A stretch of DNA of 64,000 bases from CAYFWF01 sp964346815. Lineage in GTDB: Bacteria > Acidobacteriota > Aminicenantia > Aminicenantales > Aminicenantaceae. A program made the translations under genes and the position numbers. Each line of letters begins with the position of its first letter. Position 1 is the first letter of the stretch. The notes under the pieces were generated by a model. It worked only from the letters and a program-made list of their open reading frames with translations. It ran no database searches and was not told where the DNA came from. The stretch spans positions 124,001 through 188,000 of the forward strand of contig CAYFWF010000057.1 in assembly GCA_964346815.1 (NCBI GenBank), read 5' to 3'. Shown here in pieces: positions 16,289 through 25,083 of this stretch.

Positions 16289-17506
16289 TTACTCGTACCT
16301 GAGTGCCTCGATGGGATCCAGCTTCGAGGCCTTCCGGGCCGGATAGAAACCGAAAAAGATTCCGACCGACCCTGAAAACATAAAAGCCAAGGCTATGGCT
16401 CCCAGGGAAACGAGCGTCTTCATATTCGCAAAATGAGAGATCAGTCGTGAACTGCCGATCCCAAGGACAATCCCCAGGATGCCTCCCAGTACACTCAGCA
16501 CAATGGCCTCAGTCAAAAATTGGAGGAGGATATCCCTTTCCTTGGCACCCACCGACATCCGTATGCCGATCTCCCGGATGCGCTCGGTCACAGAAACCAG
16601 CATGATGTTCATGATTCCGATTCCTCCCACCAGGAGAGAAATGGAAGCGATTCCACCCAACAGGATGGTCAGGATCTGGGTGGCTTCAGATGCGCTTTCT
16701 GCGATGTCGGACATATCACGGACGTTAAAATCATCTTCAGCGCCCGGGGCTATCTTGTGCCGGATCCTCAGGAGCTCTTCTATCTGGGCCATGGCTTCAT
16801 CGGTTCGTGTGGAGGAAACGGCGGAGATATCGATGGATTGGACATAGTCGATCCCGAGGAGCCTTTTCTGGGCCGTGGTATAAGGGATGGCGATCATATC
16901 ATCCCGGTTGAACCATCCTCCGCTCTCACCCTTGGATTCCAGCACTCCCAGCACGCGGTATGGATTTCTGTTGATCCGGATGACCTGTCCGATGGGATCC
17001 GCTCCCTCGAACAGATTTTCAGCGACCTCGCTTCCCAAAACGGCCACTTTTTGGGCGGTTCTCACTTGACTCTCATTGAAAAAAACTCCGTTCTCCACAG
17101 CCCAGTTTCGGATCTCTGGATAGCTGGCGCCGACTCCGTAGATGGAAGTGTTCCAGTTATTATTCTGGTAGACAACCTGGGCACGGCCGTTAACATTCGG
17201 AGATACATATTTTACAGCATCGCAATATTCCAGGATGGCTTTGGCATCGGCTTCCTTCAGATTGGTATAACTCCCGCCTCCTCCGTGCCTCCCCATATAT
17301 GAGCGGCTGCCGGGTCGGACAAAGAGCAGGTTGGTCCCCATGGATTCGAACCGTTCTTCGACTTCTACCCTGGCCCCTTGCCCGATGCTGACCATGGCAA
17401 TCACAGCGCCGACACCTATGATGATACCCAAAGCTGTGAGGAATGACCTCATTTTGTTCCTGTTGAGAGCTTTTAAAGCGACTTTCGATGTCTTGATGAT
17501 ATTCAT
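16289..17506 (-). CDS. MacB-like ABC transporter permease
   Basis: A 405-residue permease of the MacB/FtsX type. An N-terminal membrane segment (RSFLTALGIIIGVGAVIAMVS) is followed by a periplasmic MacB core domain of about 200 residues and three C-terminal membrane segments carrying the FtsX signature (VSVTERIREIGIRMSVGAKE), ending in the standard FYPARKASKLDPIEALRYE. It works by mechanotransmission with an adaptor and TolC, exporting peptides, lipids or drugs; the substrate is unknown. Four bases separate it from the ATPase gene. Confidence 0.92.
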   Translation of the reverse strand: MNIIKTSKVALKALNRNKMRSFLTALGIIIGVGAVIAMVSIGQGARVEVEERFESMGTNLLFVRPGSRSYMGRHGGGGSYTNLKEADAKAILEYCDAVKYVSPNVNGRAQVVYQNNNWNTSIYGVGASYPEIRNWAVENGVFFNESQVRTAQKVAVLGSEVAENLFEGADPIGQVIRINRNPYRVLGVLESKGESGGWFNRDDMIAIPYTTAQKRLLGIDYVQSIDISAVSSTRTDEAMAQIEELLRIRHKIAPGAEDDFNVRDMSDIAESASEATQILTILLGGIASISLLVGGIGIMNIMLVSVTERIREIGIRMSVGAKERDILLQFLTEAIVLSVLGGILGIVLGIGSSRLISHFANMKTLVSLGAIALAFMFSGSVGIFFGFYPARKASKLDPIEALRYE

Positions 17507-17510
17507 GGTC

Positions 17511-18209
17511 TTATGCTCCGTTGACTTCCACTTTTTCGATCATACCGTCTCTGAGGAAAATCGTTTTTCTGGCTATTTCTGCGACTTCAGGATCGTGGGT
17601 TACCAAAACGATGGTGATGTTGTTTTCCTTGTTGAGCTTTGTGAAAATCTCCATGATTTCATTTCCGGTCTTGGTATCCAAATTGCCGGTGGGTTCATCA
17701 GCGAGGACCAGTGAAGGATTGTTGACCAGCGCCCTGGCAATGGCCACCCGCTGCATTTCTCCCCCAGATAGTTGGTTGGTCTTGTGCTGCTCGCGGCCAT
17801 CCAATCCCACCTGGGCAAGGGCTTTCAGTGCCATCTCTCTTGTTTTCTTGGCGGTGACGTCCGAGTAAAGGAGGGGAAGTTCGGTGTTTTCCAGGGCAGT
17901 AGTCCGTGCAAGGAGATTGAAGTTCTGGAAGACGAACCCGATTCTTTTGTTCCTGATCTGAGCCAGTTGGTTTTTGTTCATCTTTGAAACTTCCTGTCCT
18001 TCCAGCAAATATTTTCCTGACGAGGGTTTGTCCAGACAGCCCATGATGTTCATCAGAGTGGATTTTCCAGAACCAGAGGGTCCCATGATCGCCATCAGAT
18101 CCCCCCTTTTGATGTTGTAAGAGACTCCTTTGAGTGCATGAACCTGGTTTTCCCCGACTTTATAAATTCTGGCGATATCTTCCATTTGGATGAGTGTGTT
18201 GTTTTCCAT
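17511..18209 (-). CDS. ABC transporter ATP-binding protein (MacB/LolD type)
   Basis: A 232-residue ATPase that powers the neighbouring permease. Walker A is GPSGSGKST (about 42-50), Q-loop in FVFQNFNLL, signature LSGGEMQR, Walker B LVLADEPTGNLD, and switch His in LVTHDPE. Unlike E. coli MacB, ATPase and membrane domains are separate genes. Preceded by the adaptor gene with a 36-base gap. Confidence 0.94.
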   Translation of the reverse strand: MENNTLIQMEDIARIYKVGENQVHALKGVSYNIKRGDLMAIMGPSGSGKSTLMNIMGCLDKPSSGKYLLEGQEVSKMNKNQLAQIRNKRIGFVFQNFNLLARTTALENTELPLLYSDVTAKKTREMALKALAQVGLDGREQHKTNQLSGGEMQRVAIARALVNNPSLVLADEPTGNLDTKTGNEIMEIFTKLNKENNITIVLVTHDPEVAEIARKTIFLRDGMIEKVEVNGA

Positions 18210-18245
18210 TGTTAAACCTATCGGTGCTGCTCAGAGAGTTTCAGA

Positions 18246-19583
18246 TTAACGTCTTATGAACATCATGCCGCGCCTCAGGTCGGACGAGCTTCGGCTTGAC
18301 GAATTTCCTCCTCCGTTTTCTCCGATAATGACTTCCTGTCCTTCCTCGATGTTGCCACCGGTGATTTCTGTATAGATATTATCTGTGACACCGGTCCGGA
18401 TAAAGACCATACGGAGCTTTCCATTTTCGTCCTCTATCCAGACTCGGGCTCTATCCTTCATCCTTTCCCTCATGGCTCCAGAACCTATTTGAAATCCGGA
18501 TGGGCGGTTAGGTCGGGCATTCTGTGCAGGCCTCTTTGCTTCGGACGGCCCCGCTGTCGGTGAACTGCCACCGGCCGCTTGCCTTTCTCTGCGCATCTCT
18601 TCGAACAGAGCCTGCAACACTTCAGGAGGAGGCTGGAAACGAAGGGCCGCGTTGGGTACACGGAGGGCATTCTGCGCTTCCCCCACCACGATGGACACAG
18701 TGGCTGTCATCCCGGGTCTGAGTTTCATCTCCGGATTCTCCACATCCACGATTGTGGTGTAAGTGACAACATTCTGGATGACTTCCGGGGAATACCGGAC
18801 CTGCCGGACAGTTCCGCTGAAGTTTTCGTCGGGGAAAGCATCTACAGTGAAATTCACCTTTTGACCCTCCTCCACTTTTCCGATATCCGCCTCGTCTACA
18901 CTGCACTCCACCTGCATCTTTGTCAGGTCGTTTGCGATCTGGAACAGAACAGGCGCCTGGAAACTGGCGGCGACGGTCTGTCCGGCGTTGATATTCCTGT
19001 TTATCACCACCCCGTCTATCGGGGATTTGATAATGGTGTATTCCAGGTCCACTCTGCTTGCGTCCAGTTGGGCCTTCGCCTGCTCCAGACGTGCTTCGGC
19101 CGACAGAAGGTCGGCTTTAGCAGCGAAGTATTGGGTTTCTGTGGTTTCGAATTCTTCGAAGGATATCAGCTTTTTATCGAAAAGGCTTTTCGCCCGTTCA
19201 TACTGTTTTTCTGTGTTTTCTAGGGTGACTTTGGCCTTTTCAACTGCAGCCTCGGAGCTGAGAAAATTCGCTTCATTCTGCTGGACTCGGGTCAAGAATG
19301 GGGATTGGTCGATTTCAGCCAGAAGCTGTCCTTGTTTGACCTGCGAGTTGAAGTCCACATAAATTTTATCGATCTTTCCTGAAACTTGGCTTCCCACATC
19401 CACTATGGTGACAGGGTTCAATGTGCCCGTCGTGTCCACCAGAGCTGTTATGGTCCTTTTATCGATGACAGCCTTTTCGTATTTAGGAACTGAATTGCCA
19501 TTCCGGTTGAAATAGGTAAATCCAAAAATGATCCCTGCGATAACGGCAATGACGACTGCTCCGATGATTACTTTCTTTTTCAC
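18246..19583 (-). CDS. MacA-like periplasmic adaptor (HlyD family)
   Basis: A 445-residue membrane-anchored adaptor. It has one N-terminal membrane segment (IIGAVVIAVIAGIIFGFTYF), lipoyl half-motifs (VDVGSQVSGKIDKIYVDFNS and IIKSPIDGVVINRNINAGQT), a helical hairpin (about 95-165) and beta-barrel domains. A Pro/Ala/Arg-rich low-complexity segment (about 335-375) interrupts the C-terminal part, and the tail is Gly/Ser-rich. The start is GTG, overlapping the Spy-like gene's stop (GTGA), so the two are coupled. Confidence 0.9.
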   Translation of the reverse strand: MKKKVIIGAVVIAVIAGIIFGFTYFNRNGNSVPKYEKAVIDKRTITALVDTTGTLNPVTIVDVGSQVSGKIDKIYVDFNSQVKQGQLLAEIDQSPFLTRVQQNEANFLSSEAAVEKAKVTLENTEKQYERAKSLFDKKLISFEEFETTETQYFAAKADLLSAEARLEQAKAQLDASRVDLEYTIIKSPIDGVVINRNINAGQTVAASFQAPVLFQIANDLTKMQVECSVDEADIGKVEEGQKVNFTVDAFPDENFSGTVRQVRYSPEVIQNVVTYTTIVDVENPEMKLRPGMTATVSIVVGEAQNALRVPNAALRFQPPPEVLQALFEEMRRERQAAGGSSPTAGPSEAKRPAQNARPNRPSGFQIGSGAMRERMKDRARVWIEDENGKLRMVFIRTGVTDNIYTEITGGNIEEGQEVIIGENGGGNSSSRSSSDLRRGMMFIRR

Positions 19584-20029
19584 CGACGTTCTCCTTTGTC
19601 TCGTTTATCTCGATCACGATTTTTCGAGCGTCTGTCTCTCTCTTCCATCTGTTTTTTCCTCTCAGAGAGGTATTTTTCGATCATTGCCTGGAATTTGACC
19701 CTTTGTTCCTCTGTGAGGATGCTGTCAATCTCCTCTTTGAGCTGTGCTCTCAGGGAAGCATATTGTTCATGGATCTGAGCTCTGTAATTTTTCAGCCTTT
19801 CCTCATTGTTCCTGAAAGTTTGTCTGAATTTCTCCTGCTGCTCTTCAGTCAGGTTGAGTTCCTCGGTGATCATTTCGAGGGTAGGGAACCGGACAGAGCT
19901 TCGCTGCCTTTCCCCCCTTCGTGTCTTTTTATCGAGGATTTGATCTTCGAACAGAACTCCTGCGATGACTCCTGCGGCAAAAACGACGATCAGGGAAAGG
20001 ATTATCCAGAGTTTATTGCTGTTTTTCAT
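19580..20029 (-). CDS. Spy/CpxP-like periplasmic protein, membrane anchored
   Basis: A 149-residue protein with an N-terminal membrane anchor (LWIILSLIVVFAAGVIAGVL) and an all-helical periplasmic part with two LTxxQ-type motifs (LNLTEEQQEKFRQ and ILTEEQRVKFQAM). The C-terminus is highly charged. Related proteins (Spy, CpxP, CnrX/ZraP) act as chaperones or sensors of envelope or metal stress. Its place between the anti-sigma factor and the efflux genes suggests a sensing or buffering role; this is inference from context. Confidence 0.8.
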   Translation of the reverse strand: MKNSNKLWIILSLIVVFAAGVIAGVLFEDQILDKKTRRGERQRSSVRFPTLEMITEELNLTEEQQEKFRQTFRNNEERLKNYRAQIHEQYASLRAQLKEEIDSILTEEQRVKFQAMIEKYLSERKKQMEERDRRSKNRDRDKRDKGERR

Positions 20030-20520
20030 GGGAAATATCTCCTTGCATCCTGCTTCTCTTCCATGGCTGTGAAGATGATCTGCATGCTTTTATTTTCCGC
20101 GCCTTCTTCCTCTAAAAAAGTCAGGGATTCAGGATAGGGAAGCTGGTCGCGGAGAAGAAGTGCCTCTGTCTGACTAAGCTCGTCTGTCGGCTGGGGAAGG
20201 AAAAGCAGGAGGCCAAGTGCAAGAATAATGACGGCTACGATGGAAAAGGGGACAGCCCTGAGGCTCCAACGTCTCCACAAAGACCACACGTCATATTTTT
20301 GCTGCTCTTTGAGCCGAGAGTGCAGGCGTTCCCAGAAGTACGGTTTGACTTGAGGAAACTCTCGATCTCTCAGTGTATCGATTATATAGCTGTAGGCTTC
20401 TTGCTTCTTCCGGCAGGCAGAACATACCTTGAGGTGTCTTTGGAGAGCCTCTTCCTCCCTGTCCGTCAGAAGGCCGTCCAATGCCCTGGACATAAAGGTT
20501 TCTGCCTTTTTACATTTCAT
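20026..20520 (-). CDS. Anti-sigma factor with zf-HC2 domain
   Basis: A 164-residue single-pass membrane protein. The N-terminal zinc-binding anti-sigma domain shows the HxxxCxxC motif (HLKVCSAC, about 30-37) after a conserved Cys3; a membrane segment follows (AVPFSIVAVIILALGLLLFL, about 92-111). It should hold the ECF sigma factor encoded just upstream inactive until an envelope signal arrives. Overlaps the sigma gene by 11 bases and the Spy-like gene by four. Confidence 0.87.
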   Translation of the reverse strand: MKCKKAETFMSRALDGLLTDREEEALQRHLKVCSACRKKQEAYSYIIDTLRDREFPQVKPYFWERLHSRLKEQQKYDVWSLWRRWSLRAVPFSIVAVIILALGLLLFLPQPTDELSQTEALLLRDQLPYPESLTFLEEEGAENKSMQIIFTAMEEKQDARRYFP

Positions 20521-21085
20521 AGGTGCCTCCTCTTAGAGATAAGAAAGGCGCGATCTTTTCTCGGAGCATTTTTCGAGCCCTGTGTAAGCGGGAATCCACC
20601 GTCCCAGGCGAGAGTTTCAATATGCTGGCGATTTCTTCATAAGAATGTCCTTGAATGTCCCGTAAAGTCAGTATGAGCTGATGCTTTTCTGGAAGCGTCT
20701 GAAGGGCTCGATGAAGGAGCTGAATCCTCCGCTCTTTTTCCTGTGAGCTTTCTCTCCGCCCGCTCTCTTCTTCTGACAGCTTTGATTCCTTGTGTATGTC
20801 TTCGAAGGAGATATGCTTCACTTTTTTTACTTTGCGCAGATAATCCCTGATGTGATTCACAGCTATCCGGTACAGCCACGTTCCAAACGCTGATTTGAAT
20901 TTGAATTTCTCAAGGGCATAATAGACTTTTATAAAGACCTCTTGAGCTAAATCGTCAGCGATATCCCGATCTCTCGTTAATCCGAATGCCAAGTTAAACA
21001 CCTTTGTTTTGTATTTGTTTACCAGTACACCGAAGGCGTGTTCGTCGCCTTGTATGCTCCGCTGGACCAGTTCGTTCTCTTCCAT
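20510..21085 (-). CDS. ECF-family RNA polymerase sigma factor
   Basis: A 191-residue sigma factor with region 2 (FNLAFGLTRDRDIADDLAQE, KSAFGTWLYRIAVNHIRDYL) and region 4 (LPEKHQLILTLRDIQGHSYE, IASILKLSPGTVDSRLHRAR), joined by a charged linker, the RpoE-like layout. It heads the sigma/anti-sigma/Spy/efflux gene string and probably activates it. A 7-bp hairpin lies 20 bases upstream of the ATG (21106-21130). A loose ECF-like promoter (GGAAG, 16 bases, CGTCTA on the minus strand just upstream) would suit autoregulation but is weak evidence. Confidence 0.9.
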   Translation of the reverse strand: MEENELVQRSIQGDEHAFGVLVNKYKTKVFNLAFGLTRDRDIADDLAQEVFIKVYYALEKFKFKSAFGTWLYRIAVNHIRDYLRKVKKVKHISFEDIHKESKLSEEESGRRESSQEKERRIQLLHRALQTLPEKHQLILTLRDIQGHSYEEIASILKLSPGTVDSRLHRARKMLREKIAPFLSLRGGTYEM

Positions 21086-21105
21086 AGAACTTCAATTCTT
21101 CGTGT

Positions 21106-21130
21106 CCTCCGTACGTCATTTAGACGGAGG
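21106..21130 (-). promoter_or_regulatory. Inverted repeat in the leader of the ECF sigma gene
   Basis: CCTCCGT (21106-21112) and ACGGAGG (21124-21130) form a perfect 7-bp stem with an 11-base loop. On the minus strand the 3' arm holds the only GGAGG near the start, but 20 bases from the ATG, too far for an ordinary ribosome binding site. It could be an operator or a leader hairpin. Confidence 0.35.
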
Positions 21131-21312
21131 AAACGGGGAAATCTTCCTTTATTCCATAAACTCGAGAGAGAGCTCTCTGGTTTCTTATTTTACGTGATGA
21201 GCTCCCTTTTTGGAATGAATATTGTCCGGTGAGAGGAGCAGAAGAAAAATCAGGCAGATAGACGACTGCTCTGGAATGGACTGCTGCCATGAAAAAATAG
21301 TTGGATGAAGAG

Positions 21313-21684
21313 TTATTTTTTCTTTGCTGTCCACTCCATGGTTCCGAAATCGCCCATTTGGGCTTCGCCCGCCATGGAATCGCCTTCTACAGTTCCGGTG
21401 TAAGTGATTGTAAAATCCCCTCTAGGGGTGCTCATGGTCACGGTCCATTCGATTTTATTGCCTGAGATAGTTCCCTCTCCAGTGACCTCATCGCCTCTCA
21501 TGGTTTGTATGGTCACGGTCAGCTTTTCGCCTTCCTGCTCAAAATGAACAGGCGAAGTTCTCTCTCCACGGGGGGATTGTGTCGTTATTTCCCAGTCTCC
21601 TGTCACATTGACCTCCTGGGCAGTCAATAAGAGCGGCAACAGTACTAAAGCAAGAATAGAAAGCAGGGAATACATCTTTTTCAT
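21313..21684 (-). CDS. Small exported protein of unknown function
   Basis: A 123-residue protein with a clear signal peptide (MKKMYSLLSILALVLLPLLL, cleavage near TAQE). The mature part is about 100 residues of short beta strands (VTGDWEITTQSPRGER, LTVTIQTMRGDEVTGEG, GDFTITYTGTVEGDSMAGEA), suggesting a small beta-barrel or sandwich. It resembles unnamed lipocalin-like exported proteins of Acidobacteriota, but no function is assigned. The ATG at 21684 is chosen because AAAGGAGG lies just upstream; the frame extends nine codons further. A stand-alone gene upstream of the ECF cluster. Confidence 0.75.
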   Translation of the reverse strand: MKKMYSLLSILALVLLPLLLTAQEVNVTGDWEITTQSPRGERTSPVHFEQEGEKLTVTIQTMRGDEVTGEGTISGNKIEWTVTMSTPRGDFTITYTGTVEGDSMAGEAQMGDFGTMEWTAKKK

Positions 21685-21894
21685 TTTTTCCTCCTTTGTT
21701 GATGAATGCATTTTCCTTACCCTTTAGACGCACTATCCAATTTCCTCTTCCCAAAATAATCACAAAAAATCCTCTCCATATTCATAAGACCATCGATGGT
21801 CTCCAAATATTCCCGATTTTACGGTGCTCTGGAATTTCTTGACATTGGCGGCGGACTTTAATTAAATATATCCTCCAGAAAAGGAGCTTGTTCC

Positions 21895-22203
21895 ATGTTT
21901 GTTTGGGTTTTTCATCGGATCTCGGGACTGCTGCTCATCCTCCTCTTAGGGGTGAAATTTTTCACATCTTTTTTCTTGATGACCAAAGAACAAAAGCCCG
22001 ATTGGGCCCTTGTTCTCCACACCAATCCTTTTATCGACACCATCCTCATCGTGTCGATTGTTTTTCATGCTTTTTATGGATTGCGTATGGTCATCATCGA
22101 TTTAGGGGTGAGAAAAGAGAAGCTGCTCTTTTGGATTTTCACCCTACTCAGCGGTGCAGTGAGCGCTGCGCTGCTTCTTGTCTACTTCACCAGGAATTAT
22201 TGA
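21895..22203 (+). CDS. sdhC: Succinate dehydrogenase/fumarate reductase cytochrome b-like anchor
   Basis: A 102-residue protein with three membrane segments. It combines the HRISG motif typical of SdhC (FVWVFHRISGLLL, His7) and an SdhD-like heme-ligand region (VFHAFYGLRMVIID). Only this one short anchor precedes sdhA; a usual complex II has two such subunits or one longer fused one. AAGGAG lies 8 bases before the ATG. The stop is directly followed by the sdhA ATG. It would anchor the flavoprotein and iron-sulfur subunits and give quinone access. Confidence 0.82.
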   Translation: MFVWVFHRISGLLLILLLGVKFFTSFFLMTKEQKPDWALVLHTNPFIDTILIVSIVFHAFYGLRMVIIDLGVRKEKLLFWIFTLLSGAVSAALLLVYFTRNY

Positions 22204-23901
22204 ATGATAAGTCATGACATCCTTGTCGTCGGGGGTGGCCTGGCCGGGCTGGCGGCCGCCTTAAACAGCGACCCCTGCCTTTCTGTGGCTGTAATATCGA
22301 AAGTCCATCCTCTGCGTTCTCATTCTGTGGCTGCCCAAGGAGGCATCAACGCTGCATTGGGAAACAATCCAGATGGCAAGGATGATACGTGGGAAAGACA
22401 TGCTTTTGATACCATAAAAGGCAGCGATTATCTCGCTGACCAGAATTCTGCTGAGCTGATGTGCGAGAAGGCCATACCTGCCATCTACGAACTGGATGCT
22501 TTGGGTGTTCCCTTTAGCCGGTTTCCCGGAGGTGTCATTGCACAGAGACCCTTTGGCGGAGCAGGATTTCCCCGGACATGCTATGCGGCGGACCGGACCG
22601 GCCTGGTCATCTTGCACACCCTTTACGAGCACTCGATCAGAAAAAAAGTCAAGTTCTACAATGAATGGTTTGTCACGAGGCTTGTAGTCCACGATGGTCA
22701 GTGTTTGGGCGTTGTCGTTTTCGACCTGGCTACAGGAGAAATCTTTCCCGTTCAGGCAAGAGCCGTCATTTTTGCCACGGGAGGCTACGGGAGAGTCTAT
22801 CTGAAGACGACCAACGCCTTCATCAATCACGGAAGCGGAGTTGGAATGGCTTACCAGGCCGGTGTTCCGATCAAGGATCTGGAATTTGTTCAATTTCATC
22901 CCACATCGCTCCTCGGAAAGAACATCCTGATTACCGAAGGAGCCCGTGGGGAAGGGGGATATCTGGTCAACAACGAGGGCAAAAGATTCATGGAGGATTA
23001 TGCCCCGTCGGCCATGGAGCTTGCGCCCCGTGATATTGTGGCCAGGGCCATTCAGACAGAGATCGATAAAGGCAAAGGATTCGAAAATGAGTACGTGCAT
23101 TTGGACCTGAGACACCTGGGCGCTGAAAAGATCAAAAAAAGACTGCCCGGTATCCGAGAAATTTGCATCAATTTTGCGTCACTCGATCCTATCGACACGC
23201 CCATTCCCATTCAACCGGCACAGCACTATTCTATGGGAGGGATAGATGTGGATGAGGATTGTGCTTCCCAGGTGAAAGGATTTTTTGCAGCCGGAGAATG
23301 TGCCTGTGTGAGTGTGCATGGCGCAAACCGTCTCGGTGGAAATTCGCTTTTGGAGACCGTTGTGTTCGGCAAGATCGCCGGCGAGGAGGCGTCGAAGCGT
23401 GTGAGGCAGATCGGGCTGGAGGCAAAAGCTGAGAAAATTCTGTCGAAAGAAGCCCTGGTGCAGGAAAGTCGGATCCAGGGATGGATGAGAAAGGAATCAG
23501 GAATCAAAGTCCACCGCCTGCTGGATCGGGTAAAGAATATTATGAGCGACAGAGTGGGGATTTTTCGAAACAGAAAAGATCTAGCCGACGCGTTGGAAGA
23601 AATTTCGATAGCCAGAGAAGATTATAAAAATGTTTACATTTCAGGAGATTGTCTCCGCTACAGTCAGGCATTGGTCAACATTGTCGAGTTTGAGTCCATG
23701 CTGGATCTGGCTGAGGTGATTGCGCGGGGAGCCTTGAATAGAGAGGAGACGAGGGGATCTCATTTCCGTAACGATTTTTCCAAGCGGGATGATAAAAAGT
23801 GGCTGAAACACACCTTGATCACATTTGAAGACGGGAAGCCTCGAATTTCTTACAAAGATGTCCAGGTCGACAAATATGAGCCCAAGGAACGCAAATACTG
23901 A
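22204..23901 (+). CDS. sdhA: Succinate dehydrogenase/fumarate reductase flavoprotein subunit
   Basis: A 565-residue FAD-dependent catalytic subunit of complex II. The Rossmann motif is VVGGGLAGLAAAL. The His for covalent FAD is in RSHSVAAQGGINAA. Substrate-site motifs include FGGAGFPRTCYA, QFHPTSL, ITEGARGEGGYLVN, QPAQHYSMGGIDVD and GANRLGGNSLLE. The C-terminal domain ends near YEPKERKY. Whether it runs as succinate dehydrogenase or fumarate reductase cannot be settled from sequence. The adjoining cytochrome b complex favours oxidation of succinate with electrons going on to quinol oxidation. Confidence 0.94.
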   Translation: MISHDILVVGGGLAGLAAALNSDPCLSVAVISKVHPLRSHSVAAQGGINAALGNNPDGKDDTWERHAFDTIKGSDYLADQNSAELMCEKAIPAIYELDALGVPFSRFPGGVIAQRPFGGAGFPRTCYAADRTGLVILHTLYEHSIRKKVKFYNEWFVTRLVVHDGQCLGVVVFDLATGEIFPVQARAVIFATGGYGRVYLKTTNAFINHGSGVGMAYQAGVPIKDLEFVQFHPTSLLGKNILITEGARGEGGYLVNNEGKRFMEDYAPSAMELAPRDIVARAIQTEIDKGKGFENEYVHLDLRHLGAEKIKKRLPGIREICINFASLDPIDTPIPIQPAQHYSMGGIDVDEDCASQVKGFFAAGECACVSVHGANRLGGNSLLETVVFGKIAGEEASKRVRQIGLEAKAEKILSKEALVQESRIQGWMRKESGIKVHRLLDRVKNIMSDRVGIFRNRKDLADALEEISIAREDYKNVYISGDCLRYSQALVNIVEFESMLDLAEVIARGALNREETRGSHFRNDFSKRDDKKWLKHTLITFEDGKPRISYKDVQVDKYEPKERKY

Positions 23902-23902
23902 A

Positions 23903-24628
23903 ATGGACACTGCCTTTCGTATCTTGAGATTCGATCCAAAGAAGGATAAACATCCGTATTTCCAGGATTTTTCCTATACGGTCGAGGGGAAAAGGTCTGT
24001 TCTCGAAGCCCTGATGGATATCCGTAACGAGCAGGACTGTACACTGTCCTTCAGGTACAGCTGCCGGGAAGCCATATGCGGATCCTGTGCCATGGTGATC
24101 AACGGAAATTTCGATCTGGCCTGCCGGACCGATCTGGAGGCCCTGGAGTCCTCCACGGTAGTTATCGAACCGCTTCCGAATTTGGAGATCCAGAAGGATT
24201 TGGTGGTGGATATGGATCCTTTTTGGGAGGCACTCTTCAAGATCGAACCTTATCTTCATGGAGAAGATGTTGCTCCAGAGAAGGGTCACAGAGTTGATGA
24301 CAAGGAGATAGAGAGGATTTTCCAGTACGTCAACTGCATTCTGTGTGGATGCTGCTATGCAGCTTGTCCGGTGACCGCTCGTGATGAAAGGTATCTCGGG
24401 CCTGCTGCCTTGGCTAAACTTTATCGTTTCGTCAGGGATCCCAGAGACCAAAGGCCCTTCTCAAATTGGTCCAGAGTGAATACAGAAGGAGGAGTCTGGG
24501 GCTGTGATACGGTCTTTAAATGCAATGAGGTCTGTCCAAAGGATGTGCGTCCAGCGGATGGGATTGAAGCTTTGAGAAGGAGATTGGTGGTGGAGAAAAT
24601 CAAACGTCTTTTTAAGCGGGGATCATGA
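23903..24628 (+). CDS. sdhB: Succinate dehydrogenase iron-sulfur subunit
   Basis: A 241-residue protein. [2Fe-2S] domain with SCREAICGSCAMVINGNFDL (Cys54, 59, 62, 74) and a second half with CILCGCCYAACPV and CNEVCPKDV for the [4Fe-4S] and [3Fe-4S] centres. Carries electrons from FAD to quinone. The frame is open further upstream, inside sdhA; the ATG one base after the sdhA stop gives the normal N-terminus (MDTAFRILRFDP). The stop overlaps the Rieske ATG by four bases, so complex II and the bc-type complex are one transcript. Confidence 0.93.
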   Translation: MDTAFRILRFDPKKDKHPYFQDFSYTVEGKRSVLEALMDIRNEQDCTLSFRYSCREAICGSCAMVINGNFDLACRTDLEALESSTVVIEPLPNLEIQKDLVVDMDPFWEALFKIEPYLHGEDVAPEKGHRVDDKEIERIFQYVNCILCGCCYAACPVTARDERYLGPAALAKLYRFVRDPRDQRPFSNWSRVNTEGGVWGCDTVFKCNEVCPKDVRPADGIEALRRRLVVEKIKRLFKRGS

Positions 24629-25083
24629 AACTCAGACATTCGCTTTTCACCAGACGCCAGTTTTTAGACGGCCTGATCGGAGGCTGGCTGGCAGCATTGC
24701 TTGCCTCCTTTTTATACCCCATCCTCAAATTCATCTTTCCTCCTTACCGGGAGCCTGATGAAGTGATCCTGGCTTTTTCAGAGTTCAAAGATATGCCCGC
24801 AAATTCGGTAAAGAACTTCGCCTGGGGAAGCAAACTGGGTTTAGTGAAAAAAAATGACGATGGGTCCTATTGGGCGTTCGTTGGAGTCTGCACCCATCTG
24901 GACTGCAACGTTTCTTATCTTCCAGACCAAAGGAAATTCTTTTGTGCCTGTCATGATGGATGGTATGACGAGAGGGGTCGGAATATAGGAGGACCGCCTC
25001 CCAGGCCGCTCCGCCGTCTGACCCTTGTTCTGGAGGGAGAAAATCTGATCGTCAGAAAGGAAAGTCCAGAAGGAGTGTCATGA
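24625..25083 (+). CDS. Rieske [2Fe-2S] protein of a cytochrome bc-type complex
   Basis: A 152-residue protein with a twin-arginine-like start (FTRRQFLDGLIGG), one membrane segment (about 14-38) and a Rieske fold: box I CTHLDC (Cys89, His91, Cys94) and box II CACHDGWYD (Cys107, Cys109, His110). Box I has Asp where Gly is usual, and box II reads CHDG rather than CHGS; both are seen in some bacterial bc/b6f-type Rieske proteins. It accepts electrons from quinol oxidised by the cytochrome b encoded next. ATGA overlaps on both sides. Confidence 0.91.
   Translation: MKLRHSLFTRRQFLDGLIGGWLAALLASFLYPILKFIFPPYREPDEVILAFSEFKDMPANSVKNFAWGSKLGLVKKNDDGSYWAFVGVCTHLDCNVSYLPDQRKFFCACHDGWYDERGRNIGGPPPRPLRRLTLVLEGENLIVRKESPEGVS

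Noticed and set aside
22261..23115. A 284-codon frame on the minus strand opposite sdhA.
   Set aside because: Same reason: no recognisable domain, overlaps a strongly conserved gene over its full length.
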